A stretch of DNA of 57,902 nt from Diplocarpon mali (lineage: Eukaryota; Ascomycota; Leotiomycetes; Helotiales; Drepanopezizaceae), in NCBI GenBank assembly GCA_024741835.1, contig JAENRP010000267.1:1-57902 (forward strand). The letters are read 5' to 3'. A program made the translations under genes and the position numbers. Positions 46,623 to 57,620 of this stretch are shown here, piece after piece. Within the stretch, counting starts at the first letter, position 1. The number at the start of each line of letters is the position of its first letter. The notes beneath the pieces are model-generated. The model did not search any database. It saw only the letters and a list, made by a program, of their open reading frames with translations, and was not told where the DNA came from.

Positions 46623-47549
46623 ATGAAGCCGGCATCACCACTCTCGCTCCTCCTCGTCCTCCAGCTCGCAGCGGCAGCTTCCATCCTCGAGAAGCTGCTA
46701 CCAGCAGACTGCCACCACACCTCCTGCAGCGCCTTCCGCGCCGCCCTGCTCTCCTCGAAGTCCAGCACGCCGCCAACGCGTCTCACGAGTCCCAACTTCT
46801 CCTCGCACCAGCTCTCCTCGCCCGACACCCTGGGCGAGGAGGTCTTCGACAACCAGCCAATCACGCCTTCGGAAGCGACCCCGGCCAGCGCCGCCCTCTC
46901 TTCCGAGCAGCCTCTCTCCTCCCTCTTCCTCCTCTCCCTCGCCAACCCCGCCTCCAAACCCTCCATTCAGAAAGCCCCCCAGCAGACCAAGATTGAAGAA
47001 GTCCTCCCTTCGCGGCCGACCAGCGACCTGCCGGCCTTGCGCAGAGAGGATGCGAGGCGGTATTGGGCCTCGCTGCGCCCAGCGAGCACGAAGCCGGAGA
47101 GCGATCATCCGGAGAGCAGCAGCCCGCGTCACAAACTCCACTTCTGCGGAGCTCGAAAATTCGTCTCGGGGCACTACGCGACGTTCCAGGGCGCGCGTCT
47201 GGTGCGGGATTACAGCGATTTGATGGTCGTCGGCATTGTGATGCTGTTCCTGATCGCTGTCGTCGCGCTAGAGATAGTCGAGCACGTTCGACGCCTGTGA
47301 GTTTTGACGTGCCCGTTCCGCGGGACTCTGGTAGGGGCGAAGCTGACCCGGGGCAGGAGCGCGACGTTTGGTGGCGGGAGACTAGCGAGGGGCCAGATAT
47401 ATCTAGAGGACGACGAGACGATTGCGTTCATCGTGAAGAGACCGGTATCGCTCCAGGCGGATCCACCACACTACCACATCACGGCCATTGGCTCCCACGA
47501 CGAAAAGGACGAGTTCCAGTACGACATTGACGCGGACATGAGGGTCTGA
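46623..47549 (+). CDS. Unrecognised type I single-pass membrane protein, 288 aa in 2 exons
   Basis: The family is not recognised. Residues 1-19 (MKPASPLSLLLVLQLAAAA) form a clear signal peptide. A Ser/Pro/Leu-rich lumenal or extracellular region with two early cysteines (DCHHTSCSAF) follows to about 150, then CGARKFVSGHYATFQGARL, one transmembrane helix at about 200-222 (LMVVGIVMLFLIAVVALEIV), a basic stop-transfer HVRR, and a 60-residue acidic cytosolic tail rich in Asp/Glu (IYLEDDETIAFIVK, SHDEKDEFQYDIDADM). The exons are 46623-47296 and 47357-47549. The 60-nt intron has a perfect GTGAGT donor, CTGAC branch site and CAG acceptor; unspliced reading would stop right after the helix (HVRRL). 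ATG has A at -3. The total of 867 nt is in frame. Probably a secretory-pathway membrane protein. Confidence 0.78.
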
Positions 47550-48689
47550 TGGCGGCCAGCCTCTTCTAATTTATCTCGGTTTGGACGCTCTTGGAGTTTG
47601 GGGCGGAGGGCATACCCAACCGGCGTTCGGGCAAGATTATTGTTTTTAATACGGCATGGATGGATGGACCGCAGGATTGGATACTGGACACTGGCAGAGC
47701 GCCTTGGCTGATCATTAGCATGGAATATTCTTTTTGTTGCAGGACCCATATAACCAGTTTCTCAACCCCGAAATACCTGACCAGATATAAACACCTAACC
47801 AGACAGAAATGCTAGACCACGTTCCCTGGTGGAAATTAAGTCTCTCCTGCTACTCTCACTATCTTTGCTACAATTAATACTTTCCGGCGTGAGCTGTAGA
47901 GACTGAAACTGCGCGTTGTGAAATGTTTCAAGCGATAATTATCTGTCCTAATACTGTACACTCCTTTCTTGAGGGTACAGTGCGTTGAAGATTGACATGA
48001 GAAACGATAACTAAATGTAATTTGAGATAACATCTTCATCTGTACCCTTAGATTGTGGACTATTATAGATATAAGGAATATAGATGGCATAATGGAGCCT
48101 TCAAGTATAAATGGAAAAGAGGGGGAAGGGGAAATGGGATTATGAAGCGGGATTCTGAAGAGGGCTTTTAAGAACTGTAATATTCGTGTATCTGTGTAAT
48201 GGGCTCTATGTGATTAGCTCTGTGTGAGACCCGCTTAAGATACCTGCGCGTGAGGGTAGAGCTACATTATTGTATTCTTATATTCGGTCGAATATATCTG
48301 CCTAGTGGAAATGCCGATGACCTGGGCTTCTGCTGGTAAAAGAAGTACGTACGAACGTCAGTCACGCCTTCCCCACCAACCCCCCTCCAATAGTAGTCAG
48401 CGTGAAGAATTCGACTTCTTTCCATTCGTATTGGGACGCAGATTGAATCTATGCTACCCTGTCCCCTGATTGCTAGGATTATCCTATCGATACAATTCAT
48501 AGAGGAGTCGGGTATAATGCAGAGAGGCACGTCGGACCTATTCCTGACCGGGGGTCTTGGCTTCTATAACTTGCATAAGCGTAGAGGAATAGAGAAGGGG
48601 AGGTGAGAGAGGTTTATAGGTATAATATCGGCCCTTGTGACAGGGCAGACTTAATAATGTAATCACAAGTTGACGATCTTGTTCTTTTC
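47550..48689. other. Intergenic stretch without a recognisable gene
   Basis: Contains the 3' end of the preceding gene and mixed-composition DNA. Frames at 47836-48090 and 48267-48530 (minus) lack domains. Nothing else supported. Confidence 0.5.
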
Positions 48690-48926
48690 TGTTGGTATCA
48701 CATTAGGTGATTGTGTGCACAGGTGAAGCCTTTCGAATACGTTGGATTGTATTCGTGTATAGAAAAGCTTGCTCTTGTAGCTACTCCTCGAGAGCGTAGA
48801 GTAAATACAGTAGTGCCAAGCCTCACCTATCATGTGACTAGTCATATGATCGTTGATCACATGACCTGTATCCCGACATATTCTATTTCGACTATGGAAT
48901 ATCGATACCGGTGCTGCACCTATAAT
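48690..48926 (+). repeat. Solo-LTR-like dispersed repeat, copy 2, with possible primer site
   Basis: Starts TGTTGGTATCAC and matches 13327-13516 over its first 190 bp. It runs on to about 48926 and is followed at 48927 by TGGTGGCGCAGG, which looks like a tRNA-3'-end primer binding site (TGG start). If so, this is the 5' LTR of a retrotransposon whose body is lost. The right boundary is inferred from that motif alone. Confidence 0.5.
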
Positions 48927-48938
48927 TGGTGGCGCAGG

Positions 48939-49795
48939 GTTCTATCGCAGGATACGATATCAGCGCGAGTCGCTCTAGCTAATCTGTAAACACTAGCATC
49001 ATTACGGGTAGACATTTACCGCGTTGTGATGAATAGGTCCCGGCTTGTGTAGAGTCATCTTCAACTAAAAGGGTTATACTACTCTGGATACCTATTCTTG
49101 TCACTTGTATTGTAGTCTCATGCGCAAAGCCCCGACACGCAAACCCCTTCTCTAGAGGTGTTGTTTATAGCGATGATATGGTGACTAAGTAGTGACAAAC
49201 CGATGTTTGTTTGCGCCGACCACCACAGGAGAGGCTGGCAGTGGCATGGGGCAGAGAGGGCGGGGCCGTGGGGATATGCGCAACGTTTCAAAGCCTCAAC
49301 GCAGAGTAAGCAATCGAGATGCATGTATCCGGGAAGAAGCGGAGTGGGCAGGGCCTGGGTATCCTATCTCGGCGAGTTTTTTAAATTATTTGGATGATCC
49401 TACTATCGGGCCAATGTAAATGTCATGAGGTAAGTGTACATCCAGAGAGTTATCTCCAACTCAAATGCAACGCTAGAGCACAACTAGTAGGAAATTCTTT
49501 GTTGGATTCGGAAGGTGTGCACACTAAAAGGGATAGGCAATCGATTCTGTTCTTGGTTGTATTTGTTGTTGATGAGTATTCCAAGAGGAGGGAGAGATCT
49601 AGAGTAAGGTAATGCTGCCTATGCCAAGGCCTTGCATATGACCCTCCACGTGACCCATAATCACTATATTCCTACATCCTTTTTTAAGCCGAGCACAGAG
49701 GGAGTTAAGGGTCAAGGGCTTGAGAAGTTTAGTCACGCGATAAGTAAACCCACTTCCTATATCATAGGTCCAACAGACACCATGCTAGCGTGTGT
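48939..49795. other. Gene-poor stretch
   Basis: Follows the LTR-like repeat. Short frames on both strands (49118-49324, 49192-49419, 49394-49612) show nothing recognisable. May include remains of the retroelement body. Confidence 0.45.
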
Positions 49796-49946
49796 TCAAG
49801 GATTGATTCTCAGTGGGTTTACGAGGTGAGATCTATTTTGATCTGGTGTTTGGCATGCGATCAAGGAATCTAATAACTCCAGAGCCGAGAAGTCTAGGCT
49901 TTCTCTGGCTTCCCAGATATCTATCCAGGCCTACCTTCTGGCTGGC

Positions 49947-50354
49947 TACTTAGTACATAGTGGAAATATTCCACAATTCTAGACCGTGCACTCTAGATAC
50001 TTGGCAATGCTGCTTTTATTCTTTTCTCTAGTATTTTATATATAATCCTTTAGCTTCAATCACTGCCTTATATCTCTCTAGCATTTCTCGAATCAATTCT
50101 CTAATTCTTTCAATTGTTATTAATTCCTACGCTTCTTATACTACCTCTTATAGAAGTGTATCGTTTTAGAGTTTTTAATATAGGTATACTCAATATAGAA
50201 TCTATAGTAAAAGTGTTGATTTCTAATGTAAAAAACGGCAAGTTAATATTATTATATCATTAGTAGTACCCCTTGATCAAGGCCTCTGTTAGTAGAAACC
50301 TCTAGAATGGTGCATAGACTATAAATGTGGAATATTTTCAACATGTACTAAGTA
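49947..50354 (-). mobile_element. Tc1/mariner-like deletion derivative (408 bp including TA duplication)
   Basis: Inverted termini of about 42 bp (49949-49990 and 50311-50352) begin CTTAGTACAT, share AAATATTCCACA and end TGCA; about 33 of 42 positions match. Each is flanked outside by TA (49947-49948, 50353-50354), the Tc1/mariner target duplication. Inside, only the C-terminal end of a transposase is left. It could not move on its own. Confidence 0.75.
50028..50180 (-). pseudogene. Tc1/mariner transposase C-terminal remnant
   Basis: The minus-strand frame ends with RIRELIREMLERYKAVIEA then KGLYIKY and a stop, which matches the usual C-terminus of fungal Tc1/mariner-superfamily transposases (LI..M..R..AVI.AKG....Y). 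Upstream in the same frame, NDTLL.EVV.EA.ELITIE has TAG/TAA where Trp/Gln are expected. The DDE catalytic region is missing. Confidence 0.75.
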
Positions 50355-50892
50355 TTTATCCAGCTAAACTTCCGACTCTTGGACATCCGTCTGAGCTACT
50401 TTCTGGATGTATCTGGCTAAATCTCCAGCTGGTAATGCATCAACCCATTGCGTAAAGTAGTCCAATGCTTTCATAGCAGTTCCAAATGAGTCGTCATGCC
50501 TAGCTATATATAAATGTTTCTAAAAGGCCTCGGCTATCATGAGCCGGGGGTCTTGAGCTACCCAGACAGGCACGCGGAGATTCCAGAGCACTTGCGCCCT
50601 TCCCCATCGGTGCAACAGAAACAGGCCAAGTCCGCTACGGGAGGTGACTAGTTGATAAGCTGAAGAGGTGACGGGCGGCTTAAGCGGTTGGTGAATGCGA
50701 CGATCAGATAAGGAACTCGCCGAGTTGTAGGTAGGTAAGTGTCCGGAGACGTGTAGGGAGATGTTTATATAACCGAGAACCGAAGGAGTATAGGACTCGG
50801 GTTGAGTTGGATAGATGCGAGGATATCTATTTCACGGCTTGGCGCTGGATGGCTAGAGCCTATAAGATGCTTAGACTGAGTATGTCGTTAGA

Positions 50893-51140
50893 GGCGCGGC
50901 TTATGTTGATAGAGTTCCATGCTGTGCAACCGAATTCACAACCGCAGGATCTGTTAAGGTTGAGATATCATATCTAGATAATCCGGTTCTATATAGCTAA
51001 GCGAGACTGTTGTTTAAGGCGCGGCTTATGTTGATAGAGTTCCATGCTGTGCAACCGAAATCATAACTATAGGATCTATTAAGAAGGTTGAGATATCATG
51101 TCTGGATTCTCCGGTTCTACACAGCTAAGCGAGACTGTTT
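50893..51140. repeat. Tandem duplication, unit 126 bp
   Basis: Copies 50893-51018 and 51019-51140 both run from GGCGCGGCTTATGTTGATAG through GTTCCATGCTGTGCAACCGAA to CAGCTAAGCGAGACTGTT-like ends, and differ at few sites, mostly C/T and G/A. More recent than the other duplications in the window. No open frame spans both. Confidence 0.92.
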
Positions 51141-54100
51141 ACATTGCGTTGCGTTAAGCGAGCTGGCCATGATTGGTTCTATGAGAATCTCTTGTGTACA
51201 CTGACAAGCTATAGCTTTGGAATCTGACAAGAGCTCTCTGTTTGATAATTGTAGGCCGTTAGTTCAACTCACATGCTGGCTTTGGCTCATTGTTGCTGGC
51301 ACTCGATACTTATCAACTAATACCAGCACATTGAGTTGAGGCTAGTACTCGAAGCAGCGGGAGCTCTCTATCACATATTAGAACAAGAGAAGCATGTAGA
51401 GATTATCATTTCAGTACGCTGATAGCCTCGTATTAAAGTCTAAATCGTCACAGTGGCGTCGTGGTGCGTAGAACTCTAGACTTGTCGGCAACTCGTTCTT
51501 GTTTCTAGTTGACAAATTGAAAATGTTAATATAGAACTCGACCAACTATGGTAAACTTGGAAGCCTATAAGTTCTAGCCTCGATTTTTTCAATTGTATTT
51601 GAGTTCCTTAGTTCGCGTTCGAGGGCTCCGGACTACCAGGCCTTATTGCCTTTAGTACCAGATTAGGTCGGCTTGATCGCAATATATAGTAGCTGGTACA
51701 TGCGTCAAGGGAATATAGAGAATAATTTACATAATACGCGCTGGCATCTTGGATTCGAAGAATGATGATACCTTCTGCGCAGTAACAGGATTATCAATCG
51801 CTAAACGAGGGGCAAAAAGACGAACTTCAACACCGGTTTGGTTTCTCAAACTTGTATACTGCGCTGATTTGATTTATAATGATCAGTTGCGAAGAGATAG
51901 CGTGACTGATAGCTTTAACGGAAGCAGCTATACTTATCGGTTTCACTACGCGTAGCTAATTGATGACAAGTGCCGTACGGGTCTAATGCTCACCAGCTTA
52001 TCAAAGACGTCTGCTCCTTTAGGAACGCATTAGGACGAATACTACTATAGCTGGAGCCCATCCTTTCAAGGATAAATGCAAGGTACTTTGAGTCTCGCAA
52101 GAAGCGCAAGTTGACTCTCGCGTCTTCTCAAGATGTGGATTAGCGCATGATCATGAAATGATCTCGATAATCTGACTCAATTGAGAGTGTACTGGCTTCC
52201 CCTGGGATTATACAAAGACCCTTAGAGCCGGCGTGTCGCGCTTGCAGTAGCAGCCACTGACTCCGGAATTCGGAGACCACAAGGACATCTGGAAGGAGTT
52301 TTAATCGCGACAGTCTTGATGAATCTAACCTCTTATGATCGAATATGTAGTAGCCCGGTTTGTAATCATGTTACTCATTTTTTCCCATTGATCTTCCCTC
52401 ATGTCCGACGGCGCGTAGGAAATGATTGGACACATTAAAAACGCTATATCAGCCACAATAGCCTACTCTGATCCATTGTTCACTAGATGGTTCGGTGTTT
52501 GGACTGATCTAAAGCCGAGTCTCAGATTGAGATTTCGTTTCGACGGTAAACTCAGAACACCGCGATGCCGGATCTTGAGGATGGCGAAAATTCAGAGCAA
52601 GAAAGACGTCAGAAATTGGAGAAGCTGAAGAGTACTCGCTATGGCCCGGTGGTAGAGGAGCCTGTCTAGTTGAGCATTGGTTCGAAAACAGCCCTATATC
52701 AATAGTGTTTGCTTCTGATTTATACTCCAAGCAAATATCGCAGTTCTCTCTGCCAGCTCATCTCGAACTAGTATGCTGATTAATACCTAGTCATGATAGG
52801 GCTTGTGAGGAAACGCCTCGGGATGGCGCGGCTATAGATGATCTAGCGAGCAATCCTGAGGAAAGTCACCGAAGAAGCGGATCTCTACACAAACATGGCT
52901 GGCTCACTGTGTGTCTGATCATTTGGTGACTCTCTAAGCATTACAAAAGCACATACATGGAGGGTCTCGTACATGCTTTGCACGTCCATCATGAACTGTG
53001 CTCGATCCTTCGAGAGATAGCGGTATGTAGAGTAAGAAGCACAGTAACTAGTCGACCTTGAAACACCATGTAATACTGACTGTAGGAATGAAGTGTACCG
53101 GCTGCTGGATAGGTTAGAAGCAGGGTGGATCAAGTAGGTGTCATAGGCTACTAGTCTTGGCAATGAGTGAGCATACCAAGCTCCTCTCATAGCTCTAGCT
53201 TACCATCAGAATACAAAATTCTAATACGAAAGCATTATATCCTGATCAAGGTGCGCACATCTTTCAGAGCCAGCGAAAACAAGAATCATTTAGGCAAATG
53301 AACGGACATTGCGGGAGACGACGACTCAATACCTACATGCGGTGTCTCCTACGAACGCGCAGACTCTTTCCAAAGAGTCTAGAGCTGAGTGTAATCGTTT
53401 CGATATGAAAGAGCCCCGATCTAAACAAAGCTAGCACTTTTCGGAAGCTTTAGAACGGGGAAAATCCCATGCCTCTTTCTACGTTCGACTCTTCCCTGCT
53501 TACTTTGGGATTATTTAAGTATATACTTATAACTAGAGGAGGGGCTTCATAATAGATAAAAGAGGACTAGGACCGCTTATATTATATAAAGAAGAGAGAG
53601 GAAGAGGATACGTTTCAATTCTGCAACTCAATACAAGTGGTTACGTCTACTACTACAAGGGCCTTTCGACTCACCAAACTGCTACCTTTTTGCGCCGTTT
53701 GCGACATTCGAAAGCTCAGTAAGCAGCCGTTCATATAAGCCAATTCTCAATCCTATAGCTACTGCAGAACTATATCGAGGTTTTGGCTCATCACAAAATA
53801 AGTTGCCATACCGGCAATAGAAGGCGGATCCTTGAATGGAAGAGGCTCAGAGGTATGAAGTCGGATTAGCGCTAAGCCCCTGTAGCTATACTCAAGGGCT
53901 GCCACTACTCTCCCCTAATTGCACGAGCACGTAAACAACCAGATTTATTTATTTCTCAGGGGACTACGAAAGCAAGGCCTAAGCGACTCTTTGAGAATTT
54001 GCTCAATCAGCCCTACCACACTTTATGCGGTTGATAACAAGCTTCATATTGTACGGCAGGATTAGAGAGCAGATAATCTACCTGAGGGAAAGGCATCGTT

Positions 54101-54999
54101 GCATTTGGAAGGACAGGGGGTCCTATAGTGCTACGTAGTTTAAAAGTAACACAGCATATCACGCGGAAAAAATGGATACAGACCGAGGCCCTATATCCAG
54201 ACTTGCTAGCCAAACATCGAATAAGCACGTAGTTGCATGCAGCAGATTGGCAAGCCCAAAAGACCGTATTTGTGGGTCATTTCATCCTGACGATTGGAGT
54301 TGGCTCTCTCAGAACAGCCTGGGTAGAGAAACACGTGTGATCAAGTTGCGGTTTCCTAAAAATCGCCCCTGACATCGGACCAGTAGTTCGTCAAGTGCCT
54401 TTAGGATTGCCAGAGAAGATACTGGATGCCATTGCTGCCCAGGATTACTAGTGCTGTATATCCAGGCTGGGATGTGGCAGACAGGAGATGGCCTGGCATT
54501 GAGTAGCATAACTACGCAAGCAAAGTAAACGCGCCACTTCTCTGGCTATGTGAACGTCAACATGCGTGGAAGCAGTATGTAAATGTAACAGATTCGAGTA
54601 GTACGAGCGCAGCCGTAGAGAGTATTTCACGCGCCCTACTATCAACATGGCTTTGTTATAAATGTGAGTTTGGTTTCTAGGATCTTGATATTTTTGATAA
54701 TTACAGAACTGTCATACCTGAAACCAAGCTTATGATTGAGGATTTCACAGGTTTTACTCCAGATTTCTGGAGGTTTGACCTACTGGCAGGGAAAAGGAGC
54801 TGCAGCATATAAAAGAACGGCTCTGAGGTTTGCACAGAGAACAGCCCTAGACAACAAAGGCTACGACTACAACCACCGAAGACAAAGTGGAATAAGTCAA
54901 GGCCACCAGGTCCAAGGAGCTAGCAGAACGGCAAACGAAAATATCGCATCTCCTACCTCCCCGGCCGAAGAATCATTCGTGAGGTATACTCATCCCTGC
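51141..54999. other. Gene-poor stretch
   Basis: No supported gene in about 3.9 kb. Small frames at 51749-51955, 52422-52628, 52885-53190, 54172-54372 and 54736-55023 lack domains. A short protein-like phrase at about 52566-52670 (SEQERRQKLEKLKSTRYG) and LTR-like promoter sequence near 53460-53690 suggest scattered transposon or gene relics. Confidence 0.45.
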
Positions 55000-57456
55000 A
55001 AGCGCCCTCTGGAGCACCGTTGATGGCACACCAACTCGGGTCGTGTTTGTTTCGCCTGCGACCGAGTCTCGCAGGACATACCCGCCTCTGGGGGTGTAGA
55101 GTAGGACGCTGCATGAATTCTGCACAGATCATCCAGTGCCATGGTCAAGGGCCACCCGTGCTGCTGCTTGTCCCTTGGCGATTAGGATTCCCCAAGGCCA
55201 ACTCGAACTTCGGGCTCTTCCTCAACCGGTGCAGATGCAAATCCTCCCATCCTCTCGAAGTCTCCCCGCCTCGAGAACTGCCCGCCACCAAGACACCAGG
55301 GGGATGCCTCGCCCCCGCCATCCTAGACGCCACGAGCCTGAATGCTACGCTGCGCGTCTCAGCCAGGACCTGCCGGCGGATCATCCGACGACCAGCAGGC
55401 GGCGTCCACGCGCAGGGCCAGCTTCAACATCGAACCCGCGAGCTTCCCAACCGCTCTACCCAGATGGTCCTTGCTGTCCAGATAGTCGACCGTAGCGAGC
55501 TCCTCCCCCCAGCGTCGCGGATGCGGCACTCCTTGTCCTCGTATTCTGCGTCGCGCAAACCGTAATGTGGATCCGATGCGCGAAAACGGGACCGAATACG
55601 ACAGCCCCTGCGGTCGTCACGGCGGGCAGGCCTCGTGGAGTCAGGCGGCCGTGGGAGATGCGCCGCCGCCGAGCACTCCGTATTGGCGCATCCGGGACTC
55701 TGCGGGACAGCGAGGCCGAGTCGAGAGTTCGCCGGATCGTCTGAGGGCGAGGCCCAGCGCCCGCTGACGCGTCGCTCCCCGCGCTTCATCTCGCCGCCCG
55801 GGCGTTGGTGGTGTGCGGGCGCAGCGGCGCAGCGACGGGGTCGGGGAAGTCTTTATATATTCGCAGGCTCGGCGGGATGTTCGGATGGCTGGACCAAGGC
55901 CGGGGGGGAAGGGGCCGAAAACCCTCCCCCCCTCGCCCTGGGCAAGCCGCTCCAGAGATCCCGAGTCAGGCGGGTGTGCATCGATCTCCCGGCGAGAAAG
56001 AAGCTGGTCTGGGGATGACTGCTTCAGCTTTGGGTGATCTCGAAAAGATGGTCTAGGGATGACTGCTTCGGCCTCGTGTGATCTCGAAAAGATGGTCGGG
56101 GGATGACTGCTTCGGCTTGGTGCGATGGCGACCCCCTCCACGGCTGGGACGTCTTGCGGGAGCGCGCACGTGAACCGCCGCGCCGACGCGCTGGGCGGGT
56201 CGAGGGATGCGAGCGAGTATGTACGATGAGCAAGCGGAACGCCCGACAATCCTCCGTCCGGCAAACCACCGCACTCGGCCGGTGAGGGTGGAGTTGTCCC
56301 GTGGATGCATGGCGGACGGACGCTTGGATTGCATGCCAGACCAGACTACAGCTGGGCTCACGGCGCGTCGAGCAGCACGGAGGAGCGACGTGATTTTTCG
56401 TGCGCTCCCGCTGACCCGCGTAGAATGGTGCATCAAGGATAGGAGTTCGAGCAACGTAGGCAACGATCTTGACCCATCCTAGGAAACGCCGTTCTCGCCG
56501 ATAGCGACGCTTGACCGGGCTGTGACACGCGTCTTACTCGTCGGCGGCTCTTGATTATCATCCTGCGTTTGAACTTTGAGCTCGTGAAGATCACTCTACG
56601 ATAAATCCTTCCGGCAACCCCTCCGGTCAATCCTCACAATCAGCTTCGCAGCTACGGCCAAGTCCCTCGAATCCCCTTCTCCCTTTCGACCCGAAGCCGC
56701 CTTCTGCCGTCGCGTATCCTCCGCCAACCCCTCCTCCAGTCCCAGGGACCGATCTCGATCCTCCCCACGTCGGCCGCGAGAGGTGAGATGCAGAGGCCCG
56801 GCTGCGAGAGAAGCGGAACCTTCTCGTTCGGCAGCCGTCGAGCGCTCCTCGCTCGGCTCGACTCCGGCTTGGACGTCTCGCCGGCGCGAGGGCTGGATCT
56901 CGGCTCGGCACGACGGCAAGCTCGAGACCGCGCCGCCGCTCCCCCGGCACCAGATCCAAGCCTCTTAACCTGTCCGTGTGCGAGCCGCTTGAATAGGGGG
57001 GTGCTGAGCTATTGTGAACAAGCATGATCTCTCGGATGGGACGAATCGACGCAGCACCCCCCGCAGGCCGCGGGGGGAATCGCACTGTGCGAGTCGGCAG
57101 TCGCAGGAGAAAGCCCTCCCCCGGCTCGCAGGGGCGAGATGCTCGCTCGCTTTTCTCCATGCGGGGGACGGGAGAGGTTCGGCCCCCGTGGCACCACGTG
57201 ACGCCGGCTCGTCCCACGTGGGCTGCCCACGCATGCAGATCCGCTCCCGTGACTTCGACGAGGACCGGCCCCGGCCCGAGACCCGGCAGAGGGCCACGAG
57301 TGCGCGTGCCGACGGCTGGGAAGGCCGGGTACCCGACGCCACGAGCACGAGCACGAGCGCTGGCACTGGCACTTGTCGGTGACTGCCTCTCGTCTCCGCA
57401 CTGCTGTCGAAGCGGATATTACGGCCTAAGAGGCACGTGAAGAGAGCAAATAGGTT
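55000..57456. other. GC-rich stretch without a recognisable gene
   Basis: Strongly GC-rich. Overlapping long frames on both strands (for example 55641-56264 minus and 55020-55565 plus) are Arg/Pro/Ser-rich in every frame, the result of base composition. None has a domain or a favoured start. Contains a 44-bp tandem repeat and paired CACGTG sites. It resembles the GC-rich block at 11.5-13.3 kb in character. Confidence 0.55.
56007..56124. repeat. 44-bp tandem repeat, about 2.7 copies
   Basis: Copies start at 56007, 56051 and 56095 and share GGGATGACTGCTTCRGC and GTGATCTCGAAAAGATGG. The third copy is partial. Sharp 44-bp period. Confidence 0.9.
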
Positions 57457-57620
57457 TGTATAGATAAATATATAGATATATATAGATAAATATAGATATA
57501 TATATACATATATATATATATACACATATATATACATATAAACATATATACATATATACATATATACATATATACATATATGCATATTCATCTACACACA
57601 AACACACACATATATACACC
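57457..57620. repeat. Compound AT-rich microsatellite
   Basis: Runs of TATAGATA, then TATATACA, then CACACA units. The minus-strand Tyr/Ile-rich frames here are translations of this repeat and are not genes. Confidence 0.95.

Larger units (their letters stand above)
49796..50831 (-). pseudogene. Unrecognised RIP-decayed pseudogene split by a mariner derivative
   Basis: On the minus strand one frame is open from 50831 down to 50364 (156 codons) apart from a single TAG at 50520-50522. Its second half is strongly protein-like (HDDSFGTAMKALDYFTQWVD, ALPAGDLARYIQKVAQTD). A 408-bp element (49947-50354) follows. If it and one TA are removed, the frame continues through three more TAGs into WIDIWEARESLDFSALELL and ends at a TGA (49796-49798). 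All internal stops are TAG, consistent with RIP of TGG. The family is unknown to me, no start codon is evident, and introns upstream of 50831 cannot be ruled out. Confidence 0.5.

Noticed and set aside
52640..52690. tRNA-like A box (TGGCCCGGTGG) and B box (GGTTCGAAA)
   Set aside because: No acceptor stem, no T-arm stem pairing and no anticodon arm can be formed; at most a decayed tRNA-derived repeat.
55020..57440. Long open frames in the terminal GC-rich block
   Set aside because: Same compositional effect; no favoured frame, domain or signal peptide with a plausible mature part.
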